Assembly (NCBI GenBank): GCA_033439765.1
Contig: JAULSN010000016.1
Span: forward strand, 124,001-188,000
Reading direction: 5' to 3'
Source of the DNA: Lasiosphaeria ovina
Lineage: Eukaryota; Ascomycota; Sordariomycetes; Sordariales; Lasiosphaeriaceae
Length of the DNA: 64,000 nt
The translations under genes and the position numbers were made by a program. Under the pieces are notes generated by a model. The model was not told where the DNA came from. It searched no databases and saw only the letters and a list, made by a program, of their open reading frames with translations. Positions 19,243-31,077 of this stretch are shown here, piece by piece. Within the stretch, counting starts at the first letter, position 1; every line of letters starts with the position of its first letter.

Positions 19243-20830
19243 GTTATTTGGAGAAACCGGGCCACACACTGTTACATAACCCCCACCCCCCATTTGCATT
19301 TCAAGCGCTGGACAGGCATTTTGAGGGATGATTCGTGATGGATTCCCGCTACTCTTCTTTTATCTCCCGTGGCGACTGCATAGTTTGGCGTTTGGTTGGA
19401 CGGATGGAAGGCTGCGTTTTCTTTCTCTTTTTGTTAAAGAGCGGGCTGTTCTCCCTCTTTCTCCGAGTTCGTTTTATAATCGACGGTTTTCGAGACGGTA
19501 TTGTCAGACATCGAGGCTCCTTGTCAATAATTTCCTCGAGACCTCGTCTTGTCTATCTCCTTCGACCTGCTTCTGGCAAGCGAACCAAGCATTCTTCCGT
19601 GGTTCCCCCGCTCAAGGCCGTCGTAAGTCATGGAAGAGTGAGCGCGAGCTATATATGTATGATAGACTACTTACTACCTGATCTACCCGGGTACTTTGAC
19701 CTTGTGGCCTCCAGGCTAGCCCGCCAGCGAGTTGAAGGCGCGTCAGGTCAGTTGCAAGGGCATTGACAATTACGCCGGTGCTGATCGTGCTGTGAGCGAT
19801 GCAATTATTTTACCCCTTGCCCGGCCCGGTTACGTATCTCTCAGGTTGCCCTCGAAATCACCCTCCCCTCCAGTGGCGGCGCTGACGAAGCGGTAGCAGG
19901 GCTGGCTTGAACCAGGGAGTGACAGGAGACGACTGAGCTTTGTTTGTACTGTACTAAAAATTATTTAAAAGACATTAAACCCCACCCACTATTAAAAGAC
20001 AAAGAAAAAGGACAAGAGCTAACCGACTCCTATCCAGGCATGTGTCGATAAGTTCCAGAAATCCACATCTTTCTCGCCGCCCGCCGTCCTGTCGTCTGTC
20101 TAGCCGAGCGCGTCTGGCGCTGGAGCTTCGCTGCCCACCCACAGTACTACCCAAGGCTGTAAGTATTACATGGCGGTTACCCAAACCGCAATCGATGGAG
20201 AGTCGAGGAAGGCGCGACTGCTGTGCTTTGTGTCCCCGTTTACCACAAGTGACAAGCATGTGGACCTGGTGAGCTACCATATCGCACACGCTCCTTCCCC
20301 TTTCTTGGCCTCCGTTTTCCTTTCTCCCCCGCCCTTTGGCCGCGAATCGGATGCGCCAATCACATCAAGTTATTGCGAGTCTGGCAGCGGCATCGAGACC
20401 AACGCCTCGAGAACTTGAATGGCTCGCTTCGTCCCTTCTCATCATTTGCACTTGGGGCCCGCCGCACAATGTCCAGTGTCGTCTCGCGTCGTGCTCTCCG
20501 CAGTCCAGGAGCCGATTTGTTCGAGCTTCTTTCCCCGCAAGTCATGCAGCGCCTCCCAACCCCCAGGAGACCAGATATGGACCTCCCGTGCTTTCCACTT
20601 TCCACTCTTCTCTCTTGGACCGAGTGAAACGGGTGCAGTCGGATCTGTAGGGTTGTCGCGCGGCTCTGCTGGTTTCGGCACCGTCCTCCACCGTCATTTT
20701 TCTCTTCGACCTCTTTCCGCATCTCCTCCACCCCTTCTTTTCGGAACCTACATTATGGGCAATCCCGACCTATATGCCCTGAGCCTTTGACGCTTTATCT
20801 TGAATCGCATTACCATCTTCGTACCGTGCA
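19243..20830. other. Convergent intergenic region
   Basis: This 1.59-kb stretch lies between the stop codons of the RING gene and of the large minus-strand gene. Frames of up to 143 codons occur on both strands but overlap and lack domains. The first few hundred bases after 19242 are T-rich and suit a 3' UTR. No repeat or RNA gene was recognised. Confidence 0.4.
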
Positions 20831-23800
20831 TCAAGGCTCGATCTTGCCTTTCTTCCTTCGCTCACCCTCATAACTCCACACACGAGTGACCCAGTCGGGG
20901 ATGCCCTTGCAGTCGTCGTCGGCCTTCTCGGAAACCACGACGTTGCTGCGGCCACTCCTCAGCAGGCGCGGCCACCGGAACAGAAGCCTAGTGAAGGGGT
21001 AGGTGGCCGGGTAGGTGGCCGGGTAGGAGATGGGCCGATCGCGACGCCGGTGACGCCGGTCGCCGTGGCGGTCGAGGATCTGCTGCACCAGTCCGATGAC
21101 GGAATACCGCAGCGCGCACGACTCGCCGGCGCCGTCCTGCCCGTTGTGCACGCACAGCCTCTGCAGCTGGCACTCGAGGCGCTCGAACCCCCAGTATGTG
21201 GCGTCGTCCAGCATCGGGAAGCGGTGCAGCTTCTCCAGCACGCGGAACTCGGCCTTGGCGCAGGCCACTTCTAGTTCCTGCCGAAGCTGGTGCCGCTTCG
21301 CCCGCCCTTGCGATGATGTGTCCGAGTCTGCAGATGACGAGCGTGCGAGCAGCGGCATCGTGACTGACTGGGCGCCGTCGTCCGATGGTGAAGATTCGGT
21401 GGTCCCGTCGCAGGGCGTACAAGGGGAGACATTCACGATTCCCGTGGCAGGCACGCCGCCGCTCATGAACGCCTTGGCCGCTGAGGCTCGAGTCCAGGAA
21501 GGACGCCGACCTTGCCATCGTTCATTTGCTGCCGTCGACATGGATGAAACCGTCGTCGGTGTCGATCTGTCTAGCACCTCGGCAATCAGCGCCGTCTGCT
21601 CCTCGAGGATGGAAATCACGCCCCAGACACGGTCCCCGGCTTGTGGTAACATTTCGCAGTAGAAGCGGCGCATTGCCCTCCGCCGCGCACTTGCGGAGTA
21701 CTCTGTTGGTGACTCGGTGACTTGATGTCGGTATACCATCTCGGCCATGAATTGCTCCAGGCAGTCAAGCGCCTCGACCACCAAGCTAAGCGCCCTGAAG
21801 ACCACTTCATGCGGCCCGGTTGGAGGGATCCCCGGTTTCAGCCATACTTGGCTACAAAATTTTACCATGGCCTCTCTTGCTGCTTTGGGTTTCGAGGTCG
21901 ACGTTATCTTGGAACCGAACGAAGTCGTTGACGGGTAGTCAATGATGGCTGGCAGCCTTGGGCAGTGGATCGTGTTCTGCTGTGTTTCCTTCTGCCCTTT
22001 CTTCTTGTTCTTTCCTCTCGAAGATTGTCCTTTCCTGTATCTGGGGTAAATTTCCTCGTGCTGGTCTCGCTCCCACGGTGGGATTTCCTTTACCTCTTTC
22101 CCCTTGACCCGCTTTTCCCGTTCATTCTGCCAGAACGTGGTAGGAGAAAGGTCAATACGAGGGCATTTTGGTAAGTCGTCCGGCTTTCCTCTCAGCCGGA
22201 GCAGCGCAGGTTCATTGTTGTCGCCATCGCTTCTAGTCTGCAACTGTTGGGAAAAGGTGGATGACGGCGGTGTCAGCGGCTTCGGAGGCTCCTCACCGTC
22301 CCTGCTGCTGCAGGCTTTCGGGCAAATACCCCCGATATGGCAGTCGCAAATTCTCTCGGAGCTGGAACCCAGCCCCTGGGATCCTTCACGAAAGCTCCGG
22401 ATCATTTCGCTCCTTATTGTATCGCATCTGTCTTCTTTCCACTCAGGCCGTTGTGGGCGCTTCTTCGTCTGGTACTCGTCGATGTAGCGGACGCAGTAGT
22501 ACTGGATCTCGAAGCTGAAAGCCAGAAACGGCGCCAGCAGCCGGCTGAACCTCTGTCGCACCGAAGGCGGAAGCCTGGCCGACTTGTCGGTCCGCGGGTC
22601 ACAGGAGAAAGCCGTGATGATCTGCGTGAACGACCTCTCTTTTCTGTGCCAGTGGTGGATGAGTTCGATGCACTGCGCGGATTGCTCCTTGGAGAAGCCC
22701 ATGTCTCGCTCGAGCCTGGACCGCCCAGTGACGTAGCTTGCGTCATCGTCGTCTATTCTTTGCTCGTCGACCAGTTCTTGGATGGTTTTTTCTTTGACAA
22801 TCGTCGGGGTAGACAATACCGAGGACAACTCCCCGCCAAAAGACAGACCCAGGCCTGTGCCGAACTGGGAATCTAGAATCTGGGGAGGCCGAGGGGGTCT
22901 AGACTCCCCACTACTGGCTGTCTTGGATGACGCCTCTGGTCCGTCAATTGGCGGCGATTGTGGATTGGGATTGGTAAAGAGAGTAAAACTGTCAAAACTG
23001 GTCCGCTCGATAGGCGGCAAGATTGGCGTGGACGGGAACCCTCGTGCGAAGTTGAGATCTTGCTGCAGACGCCCCCCAACGCCGAGACTCGACTTTGAGC
23101 TCGGGGTCTCGGCACTCGACGACAGACTCAAAACACTGGCGATGCTTGCAATGGAGCTTTGATGGGGCATCCTCTTCGTTGGAGACGGGGGCGTCTTCGA
23201 AGGACTGCCTTCGCCTTGCTCTGCTGCCTCGGCCTCCCTCAAGTAGTTGTCAATCATTTGGAAGCTGGCCTCAAAGCTGAAACGGTCTTCGGGAGGCAGC
23301 TGTGAGACGTGTGATGGCTCGTGAGATGATGGCACACGAGACCTACGAGGCTCACTGCGTTGCTCCAGTGTGGCCGCTGCCTTTCTGGGTTGAGTGATAC
23401 TAGCCAACTTTCTGGCCGAACGCAAAGGGATGGGCGGCGGTGGGACGTCGTCAAGGTGAGACTCGGTTTCGTTGGAGCCCTCGCTGATGGTTTCCATGGC
23501 AGGGCCGAACCCGGACTTGGGCCGCGCCATGCAGAAGATGTCTCTGTTGTCGGTCTTCTTTAACTGCTCGGGCGACTCTGGTGACTCTGGGGGCGTGTCG
23601 GGCGCGAAAACGTTGGACATGAAGAGGGCGTCTCGCACCTCTTCAAGACTCAGTGTTCCCGTGCCTTTTACGGCAGCGTTGCCCTCTTTGTTTCGCGTGC
23701 CTGCTCTCCAGATCAGCGGCTCCGGCCACCGCTTTGACGAGTCAATGCCGGATGTGTTCCCATCTCGCAATAGGGGATGAATGGCCGCAACGTCCTGGTA

Positions 23801-24495
23801 AAGAGTCCGTACATTGTTGCCAACCTTGGGGGTGCGTTTTAGGCTGGAAGTTCGAATGGGACTTGACCCTATACGTCGGTCAGTCAAGGTGCTCGCCATG
23901 TCATGTCTTGGCTCGTGGTTGACAAAATGGGCCACTCCTTGGGCGAGGCGGTATACCTTGTGGGAGAGTGAATGGCGGGCTTGCTCCCGCGGCCTGGCCA
24001 TGGCTGGGCAGCCCAGGCAAGCCATTGGCATCACCTGACCCCGTCTTGCCCTTTCCGTTGGCTTTGCCCCTATCCCCGAGGGTGGGCGAGTCTGGAATGT
24101 TGTCGGACGAAATGGATGTGGAACCAGGACTAGCGTCTGTCTTAGCCGCATCGTCGCCAACAGACTCGGGTGTGGCCGGCAACACACCGACCACGGCCCT
24201 GCCCGTTGGCTTCTGAAAGGCAGGCAGCATAAAGGGGTAGCCAGGAATTTGATGCAAAGGCGAACAGACTGTGAGGGACTCTGCGGTGGAAAGGTCGACT
24301 CCTTATCTGGTCAACAACAGGCGAGATGGGAACTTGGGAAGGGCGTCTGGTGCCCAGGCGAGATACTGTGCGTTTGGGTGTAGGAGGGAAACACTCGACG
24401 GCTGGGGGGGGCGTCGGTGGAAATGAAATTGGGAGAGGTTCCCAGCGCCCCGGTCCGTTCTCCTGGGTTTTAGGGTTTCTCGCGGCTATGGACAT
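20831..24495 (-). CDS. Large fungal protein of unknown function
   Basis: The core is a 3-kb open frame ending at 20831. Two upstream exons are proposed: 24367-24495 (MSIAARNPKTQENGPGRWEP start, Pro-rich) and 23957-24212, joined to 20831-23868 to give 1,140 residues. The 88-nt second intron (GTATAC donor, TTGACTGAC branch, GTATAG acceptor) is fairly clear; the 154-nt first intron is less sure, and an ATG at 24230 is an alternative start. The first third is disordered with Ser/Pro-rich patches. The middle has a helical region (KEQSAQCIELIHHWHRKERS, QRFSRLLAPFLAFSFEIQYY) and a Cys-rich patch (CDCHIGGICPKAC). A second helical block includes FRALSLVVEALDCLEQFMAE and RRAMRRFYCEMLPQAGDRVW, and another ends near CVHNGQDGAG. 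A 12-bp tandem repeat near 21000 encodes PATYPATYP. I do not recognise the family. Confidence 0.7.
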
Positions 24496-25240
24496 AGTCG
24501 ACTTGTCTTTCTGGGCCGAGCACCCGGGCGTCGTGTCCCCACTGATTTCACTTCCTGGCCCAGTGCTTACCCGCGGCTATGGTCCAGGCAGCCCATGTGC
24601 CAGTCACACATGTTTGGTCTGTCGTTGTCGACGGCGGCTGGTGGCGGCTGATTGGCGTCGAGCTTGGACGAGATAATGGTTGTCCTTGGCAAGTAGACAA
24701 ATGGTAGATTTTATTGGACCGTGGAGATTGGGGTGTTCCAGCATTGCTCTTTGGGGTCGAGAGTTTCAGACATGTCCTAATGTGTGCTAAGGGGTGGTTT
24801 GCTGGTTTTGCATGGAGAGGATAATGGAAGATGGAAAATATAAACTGGGCTCGGTTACACCTCGCATGTCACTTTCTTTCCTGGAGAAACGCGCTTTTCA
24901 GTAAACAATTCTTTGTATTCATTCGCAATTTTACACTGCTTTGACCAGATCAGGTGTCTTGATTATCACACTAATTAGTCCTGATCATCGACTCCAATTT
25001 GAAGGTAACCTCCCAACTTGTCTCCCGCCCTGGTCCATAGCAACTCCTCAATGTTGTTTCTTCCCGATTTTGTGTTCTCATTTCCATTTCTACCTGCGAT
25101 ACGTCTTGGGGAGCTAATAACACCCCCATTATCGCTTATCTAGAGCTAAGTAAACAAGCCGCAGAAACTCGTGCCTCAACTCCCGATATTGCAAAGCAAG
25201 ACCTAAAATTCGCCAATCATCTAACGCCACTCTCGATCAC
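24496..25240. other. Intergenic region upstream of the large unknown gene
   Basis: This 745-bp stretch lies between two minus-strand genes. It should hold the promoter of the 20831-24495 gene and the 3' UTR of the ankyrin gene. No frame above 60 codons with coding character is present. Confidence 0.4.
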
Positions 25241-26044
25241 TTAGCGGCGGTTGTTGATATAGTCGTTCAAGACGCCCATAACGGCGTTTTGACGGGCATA
25301 CATTGCAAAACTCATGGCGGTTCGGTTGATACCGTTCGTGGCATGCACATTCGCGGGCCTGTAGGAGGCGGGGTCCCGGTCCCGGTTCGCCAGCCAGGTG
25401 AACGGCTGCTGCCGGGGGTCGCACCCAGCGCGAGCGGCCACCCTGCTGCGGTCCCTCTCCAGCAGCACCTCGGCGACGCGGACGTGGCCGTGGTGCGCGG
25501 CCAGCATCAGCGGCGTGTTGCCGCCGTCTCCCCTGGCCGGCACGTCGGCCTCGGCCCCGCTCAGCAGCAGGTACGCGACGACGCCGGCGTGGCCCCAAAT
25601 CGCGGCCAGGTGCAGCGCCGTGAGCCCGTACGTCCAGGTCCGCGCCGCCGCGTCGTCGCCCCCCCGCGTCACCAGCATGCCCACCTCGGCCACGTGCGAG
25701 TCCCCCATCAGCGCCGCCACGATCAGCGGCGTCCGCTCGTGCCCGTCGAACGACGCGAACAGCGCCCCCGCCGTCTCGCCGTGCGGCCCCCGCAGCGGAT
25801 CGGCCATCAGCGCGCCGAGGACGCGTGTCGCGTGCAGCCGCACCGCCCGGTGCATGACTGTTTCCCGGCCTTGTTCGGGCCAGCTGTGCGCCGAGCGCAG
25901 CACCGTCCCCGTGTCCACGCCGCGCCGCCGCGCCGCCGCGGACACTAACCGGCCGAAATTCTCTGCGTCGTCACGCGCGACTGCGTCCAGGATCTGCTTG
26001 TCTTCCTCGACTTCCGCTGGCGTTGGTTCTCGGTACCGCGACAT
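25241..26044 (-). CDS. Ankyrin-repeat protein
   Basis: A single exon encodes 267 residues. Residues 1-60 (MSRYREPTPAEVEEDKQILD) form a short leader with a GRLVSAAARRRGVD-type first helix pair. Ankyrin repeats follow: TVMHRAVRLHATRVLGALMA, then RTPLIVAALMGDSHVAEVGM, LTALHLAAIWGHAGVVAYLL and NTPLMLAAHHGHVRVAEVLL, each with the TPLHxAA..GH..VV..LL pattern. The C-terminus (INRTAMSFAMYARQNAVMGV) looks like a degenerate last repeat. Nothing but ankyrin repeats is visible, so it is probably a protein-interaction module. It is unusually GC-rich compared with flanking DNA. The promoter side carries a 65-bp GGTA/GGGA microsatellite starting about 90 bp before the ATG. A second ankyrin gene with a Clr5 domain lies 3 kb away, but the sequences are not close copies. 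Confidence 0.85.
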   Translation of the reverse strand: MSRYREPTPAEVEEDKQILDAVARDDAENFGRLVSAAARRRGVDTGTVLRSAHSWPEQGRETVMHRAVRLHATRVLGALMADPLRGPHGETAGALFASFDGHERTPLIVAALMGDSHVAEVGMLVTRGGDDAAARTWTYGLTALHLAAIWGHAGVVAYLLLSGAEADVPARGDGGNTPLMLAAHHGHVRVAEVLLERDRSRVAARAGCDPRQQPFTWLANRDRDPASYRPANVHATNGINRTAMSFAMYARQNAVMGVLNDYINNRR

Positions 26045-27325
26045 TGCGAGACTTTGGTTTGTTTGGCGCGGTTGGTGTTGTGTTTTGTTCTGGGGTTGTT
26101 CGTTTACTGGTGTGCTGTCTTTGAAGTTTTGTATGTAAGTAGGTAGGTAGGTAGGTAGGTAGGTAGGTAGGGAGGGAGGGAGGGAGGGAGGGAGGTAGGT
26201 TGATATTGTTGGTGAGAGCGTGTTGGTTTCACATATGAGATGAGATGGAATAAGATAAAAGAGAGAACATTTCCCGACCCTATTTATACTAGATAAAAGG
26301 AAAATGGCTAGCTACGACATAGCATAGGTACGACTTACGTGATTATCTAACTGCCTGAGAAAACAAAGCGGCCTATAATGTTTGTTGTTTTTGTGACTGG
26401 ATTTGAGCAGTGTTATCAGGGAGCCTCTAAAAATCTTAACGGAAAGACCTGTTTATTCAAGGCTGGACTCATACAAAGAGATTAAAGAGCTTCAGAGACT
26501 CAAGGTTCCTGGGCGGCGGCAGGGTTATGGCTACAAGAGGAGACCGCAGTGACTCTGGTAAAGTGGCATATACCCCTGGGCCAGTTGCGAGTTACATCAA
26601 GGGCTGGCTGTCTGAAAGGCTGAAGTGTGGGCCACATGCACACGCAGCTGTTGGCCATATCCAATACACAAACAAAGATTCATAGAGAATAGTAAAATGA
26701 CCGACAGTAACGTTAGTTTACGACTAGCTTATTGATGAATCGCTCTGGTGCTACCAACGTCGTCAGAATTAACATGTCAGACCCGGCCAGGCACAGTCAG
26801 ATTCAGCTTCTTGAGACCCATGCATCACATCGCACATAGAGATATAGCACAGCTCGCCGCCTAGCCCGCTTGAAGGGGGAAGTTCATGGTGTTTTTTCAT
26901 CCTAGACTTTGGCTCTCGTTTGGTTGGCCACACATGTATTGTCAATAGGATGAAAAGTAGATAGACCCCTTTCTCTTATGCAATCCATCAAAATTTTCGG
27001 TTTCATAACGCTTATCGTAGTTAACACGAAATGGCTTCGATAACTTTTAATAAGATTCTATCGATTTACCTCCTTTTTCTCATGCAAACTCAATCTCTCT
27101 GCCTCTGGCCATGCCCAAAACCGTACTTGGCAAAGAATCCTCTGGAGGCCATAAGGTCCGTGCACCAAACATGTAACATTCAATCCTGGCATTTGTTACC
27201 CAACGCCGCCTTTATCCGTGCCGTGCCGTGCCGCCGGCCATGTGACAAGCAGCCTCAAGAGACGACATACGGCAAAGTATCCCAAAACAAGCAGCCAGCT
27301 TGCAAGTTCGCACGAGATCCTGGCC
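26045..27325. other. Divergent intergenic region
   Basis: This 1.28-kb stretch separates the ankyrin gene (minus) from the kinase-like gene (plus). It holds the tetranucleotide microsatellite at 26136-26201. A plus-strand frame from 27031 runs toward the kinase-like gene but is in another frame and lacks coding character. Nothing else is evident. Confidence 0.5.
26136..26201. repeat. GGTA then GGGA tetranucleotide microsatellite
   Basis: About 8 GGTA units pass into about 6 GGGA units and one more GGTA. It lies roughly 90-155 bp upstream of the ankyrin gene's ATG, inside its promoter or 5' UTR. Confidence 0.95.
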
Positions 27326-28475
27326 ATGGCCGGAACGAAGCGCAAGCTGCTCGCCGCAGAGCCAGACGTGATCCACGACCTCGGCGACAAGCTCGAGTAT
27401 CGCGTGGTCAGCGCGATCCAGAGCGGCAGGGACAAGAAAGCCGACGTGCTCGTGGTAGAGATCCGGCAGCACAGTCCCCCCCAGCCGGGCCGTCGGCCGC
27501 GCCAGCCTGGAACCAGGACGGGCACTTGCGTGCTCAAGACGGTGGGTCGGACACCAACCAGCTCATCATAACCAGCCACCACGAGGCTTGTTTCCGTGCT
27601 GACGCCAGCCTGCTGATTAGTTCCCGCGCAATGTCCAAAACGACACGGCGTACGCCAACGAGCTGGCAGCCAACACGGCGCTGGCGCGCTCCATTGCGTC
27701 CAGCACCGCCCCCGATGATGATGACGACAACGACGCCTGCCAGCAGGCCTTTGACGCGATCAGCAGCGCTCCCTCCGAGGCGTGGCCACGGTGTCTGGGG
27801 CGGGTGCACGTAGCAGCAGCACCATCACCACCCACAGCCAGAACGAGAACGAGAACGAGAACGAGAACGAGAACGAGAACGAGCACGAGCACGAGCACGA
27901 CCGGCGAAAGCAGCAGCAGCATCAGCTGGACACGCTTCAGCTCCGACACCGGCTCGCCAGACCAACCACAAAAGACGCGCAAGGGCCTGCTATTCGAGTA
28001 CCTGCCCGGCCTTCGCGCCGTCACGGCAGCGACGCTCGTCGCCGACGACAGCGGCGCGGTTGCCGATGGCATCATGCGGACGCTGGCCCGGCTGCACGCG
28101 CTCAACGTCCTGCACCGCGACCACGTGCACCACGCGATGTGGCCGGCGATCGGGTTTTGTAACCTGTACCTGTACACCAGCGAGGCCGGCGGCGAGAAGA
28201 AGCAGAGTGAGTGGCGGGGTTCCCATATTTCGGTTCGTCTGGGATAACAGGTCATAAGTTGATTGCCAAACGTGCGGGTTGGATGCTGACCACAGACATT
28301 AGAGGTCGTGGTGCTCGACTTTGGCGGCGCGCTGGTGCTGGCCGGCAGCGAGCGCGACCAGCGGACGATGGCGGATGAGCGGGAGCGGATGCGGGACTTG
28401 CTGGAGCGCGCCAGGGGCCAGCGGCTGGCCGTCGACCATCTTTCAAACGAGGCGCGGAAGCTGCTCCGGGGCTGA
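27326..28475 (+). CDS. Protein-kinase-like domain protein
   Basis: Exons 27326-27541, 27621-28206 and 28303-28475 join in frame to 324 residues across introns of 79 and 96 nt. Kinase-type landmarks are in order: CVLK with Lys71 (beta-3 lysine position), ANEL with Glu86 (helix C position), LHRD at 236-239, and VVVLDFG with Asp273. The 79-nt intron falls directly after VLKT, and the last one just before VVVLDFGG; both joins restore kinase motifs. No glycine-rich loop is obvious and the C-lobe is short after DFG (about 50 residues), so this is a minimal or atypical kinase-like protein, related to fungal kinase-like or phosphotransferase-like families. A run of Arg-Thr dipeptides turning to Ser-Thr near residues 138-160 comes from a GAACGA hexamer repeat. 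Activity cannot be judged from sequence; HRD, N and DFG residues look present except that the usual catalytic-loop Asn is displaced. Confidence 0.8.
27838..27900. repeat. In-frame GAACGA/GCACGA hexamer repeat
   Basis: About ten hexamer units lie inside exon 2 of the kinase-like gene and encode alternating Arg-Thr, then Ser-Thr. The repeat keeps the frame when unit number changes. Confidence 0.9.
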
Positions 28476-28978
28476 GACTCTGGTTGTTGTTAGCTGTTTA
28501 CTGAAGGGGGGTTGGAGTTGACGGCGCCGTGCTTGAACCAGCTGACGAAGCTAGTAAAGAATTGGAGACAACTCAAGTCTTTGGAGAGACTGAAGCCTTT
28601 GAGCATAGATTCTGTAATTCCTCTCGAAAGCAAAGGTATGGTATGCGCGGTTATCGACTGATAGGAGCGGCATTTGCTAGGAGTCCAAGTGAAAGGCGTC
28701 TACATTTGAACTGCACGGAGGTAGAGCGTCTCGCATTTGGAGGGGAGAGAATAGCTGAGCAAGTGCATTCCGTGTATAGAACTAACTACCAGGTCAGGTG
28801 CGCTCGTAATCAGGGCCGCCAGCCGAGTTGAGCAAAAAGAAATAAAGCGCCGCCGGCCGTGGTCAGGTCGTGGGAGAACAGTTGGAGAGACGCATAATAA
28901 GAACAGAAACTTATATAGAGGAGAAGGAGAGAGTCCTCAAAAAACGTAATCATGCGTCCACAACAAGAGATGAAACAT
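28476..28978. other. Convergent intergenic region
   Basis: This 503-bp stretch lies between the stop codons of the kinase-like gene and the Clr5-ankyrin gene. It should hold both 3' UTRs. No feature is evident. Confidence 0.4.
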
Positions 28979-31077
28979 TCACTGACTGCCACTGCCTGCC
29001 AGGCCTTTGGTATTGTTCTTTGCGTCTGTCAAGAAATGGACCACTCTGGCCTCGCCTTTCTTGCTGGCCAGCGTAATCAGGTCGTCCAACATGCCCATAT
29101 CCCGACACAGCCGCGCCATCTCGGCAGCGATCCTGGCCGAGTCGTCGTCCGCCGTCAGGTTCCAGACGGCCAGCTTGAGCAGGTGGGCGAGGCCGTGTAC
29201 CTGCACGCGCCCGTCGGCCTGCAGCAGCAGCCGCACCAGGTGGTCGTGGCGGCTGCTTGCCGCGTACTTGAGCGCCGTATAGCCGCCGTGGTCCTTGGTG
29301 CTCGGGCACGCGCCTCGCTTGAGGAACATCGTCACGGTGCTGGTGAAGCCGGCTTGGGCCGCCACCATGAGTGGCGTGACGCCTGCATTGTCGGGCTGCG
29401 AGAGGCTATCCAAAAAGCGAAACCACTCGGACGGTAAGCCAAACAGCGCCTCAACTACGCCCATGGTGTTGTCGTCTGTGTGAGCCGCCGACATGTTGTC
29501 GCGTGATACCTTTCCCATCAGATAGCGCCTGCCGTAGATAGCCTTGTCGCTATCGGCGAGATGGGGTTCCTTACAGACAGCGTAGAAGAGGACGCTGCGG
29601 TCAAGATTCGTCGTAGCGTCCAGCTTGGCCCCGTAGCTCTTGAGAAGATTAACAAGTGCCATGTCGCGTTGAAAGGCGGCATAGTGGAGTGGCGCGACTC
29701 CTCCGACACCCGTGGCATCAACATCTGCGCCGCCGTCCAGGATGGCCTGTGACTCGGTAATGTCACCGCCAATGACTGCAACGTGCAGTGGCGTGAGGAG
29801 GAGGTCCAGGGATGATCTGAGGCGGGGATCGATATCAAAGCTGGCCTGGCTCCCCGGCGACACGGTTTGACTCTCAAGCTGATGGAAATATTGCCCTGCT
29901 CTGTAATCCCCCGAGTGCCAGGTATTCTCTCCAGCAGCGATCGCATTCAGAGCAGAGACGTTCCCACGGTCATGTGGCAAGCAGCCGGCGTGAAGATGGG
30001 TCTGGGACGGATGGCAGGAGTCGCAGTTTTCAATCCAAGGACTGGAGCTTTGGGACGCCAAAGAATCACCCAGGTACTCGCTGTTGTGTTCGGAGGCTGT
30101 AGCTCGAATGCTGCCGGAGGAGCCATAGCCCCAATCATCTCCTGTGCCCACCATATTGGCGCCGGATTGCCCCTCAAAGCGGGACAGGCCATCAGCTGGG
30201 AGTGCACTCTGGAGTGCTGTGTTGTACATCGCAGCGTTTGATGGGACGGTATAGACTTGGTTGGTGTCGTAAAGAGATGTTCCGGGACCGACAATAAGGC
30301 GACGATGGAGGAAGTCGTCGAAGGGCGCTGAGTGAGTGGTGGGAAGGTCTTGGAAGGATAGGTTTGAAGGGCTGGCTGACGACGCGTCGATCGGCTGGGA
30401 TTGTTGGGAGAAATAAAAGCCTGCCGGAAAGTTTGTCGGGCGAGTAACTGTTTGAGTGTTGGTTGCCAAGTAACCATGGACTCTGGCATCGTCCCTGCCG
30501 ACAGCAAAAACCTGGGCCGGTGGCGTCAAAGTGTGCTGTGGCTCTTCGGGCTCAGGGGTCTCGTAGGTGATACCTCGGGGGGCTGCCCGCGAGTCTGGTC
30601 AGACCTGTGTCGAGGGATGGGCGGGGACAAAGTACCTTGACCGGGGGACAGTGAGCCGGCCCAGCCAACCCCATTCAGGCCGTTTTTTCTTTTGAAGCGA
30701 GTAAGGTTGGACGGTTTCACCTCTCTCCCACGCACGAAGAATTGGGTCTCTTTGTTCAGCATGTCGCGGCGACTTGATTGAATCTCGACCATGGCTTGCA
30801 TCTCGTATGTCTTGGCGTTTTTCTCCAAGCCCCATTCTATGAAGTGCTTCTTATATTGCTTCTTTCTGTTGACCATGGTTAAGTTGGCGCGGACTGATGG
30901 GGTCTGGGTGGCGTTGAAAACGTACAGTGCAACAAACCCATGCTTCTCTGACATTATCGCCATCACCTCCGTGAGCGTCTTGTTCTCCTTCCAGTAGAGG
31001 TCTTTGATTGTCTGGCGATGCTTTGCCCAGCCATCACAAACACTGGGCGGGGACGACATAGCATCTCGCTGGAACAT
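28979..31077 (-). CDS. Clr5-domain ankyrin-repeat protein
   Basis: Exons 30926-31077, 30636-30865 and 28979-30582 join to 661 residues. The N-terminal Clr5 domain reads WAKHRQTIKDLYWKENKTLT, then VMAIMSEKHGFVA, and after the first intron KKQYKKHFIEWGLEKN. That intron (60 nt, GTACGT donor, CTTAAC branch, CAACAG acceptor) contains no stop and is a multiple of three, so the frame also reads through it; removing it restores the family spacing. The second intron (53 nt) rebuilds GITYETPEPEEPQHTL. The middle is disordered. Ankyrin repeats fill the last ~270 residues (TPLHVAVIGGDITESQAILD, APLHYAAFQRDMALVNLLKS, TPLMVAAQAGFTSTVTMFLK, TALKYAASSRHDHLVRLLLQ). Clr5 is a fungal domain named after a fission yeast silencing factor; Clr5-ankyrin fusions are expanded in filamentous ascomycetes. 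ATG 31059 is an alternative start. Confidence 0.85.

Noticed and set aside
27031..27325. N-terminal extension of the kinase-like gene (MASITFNKILSIYLLFLMQT)
   Set aside because: It looks like a signal peptide but is in a different frame from the kinase-like exons and I see no splice join that links them.
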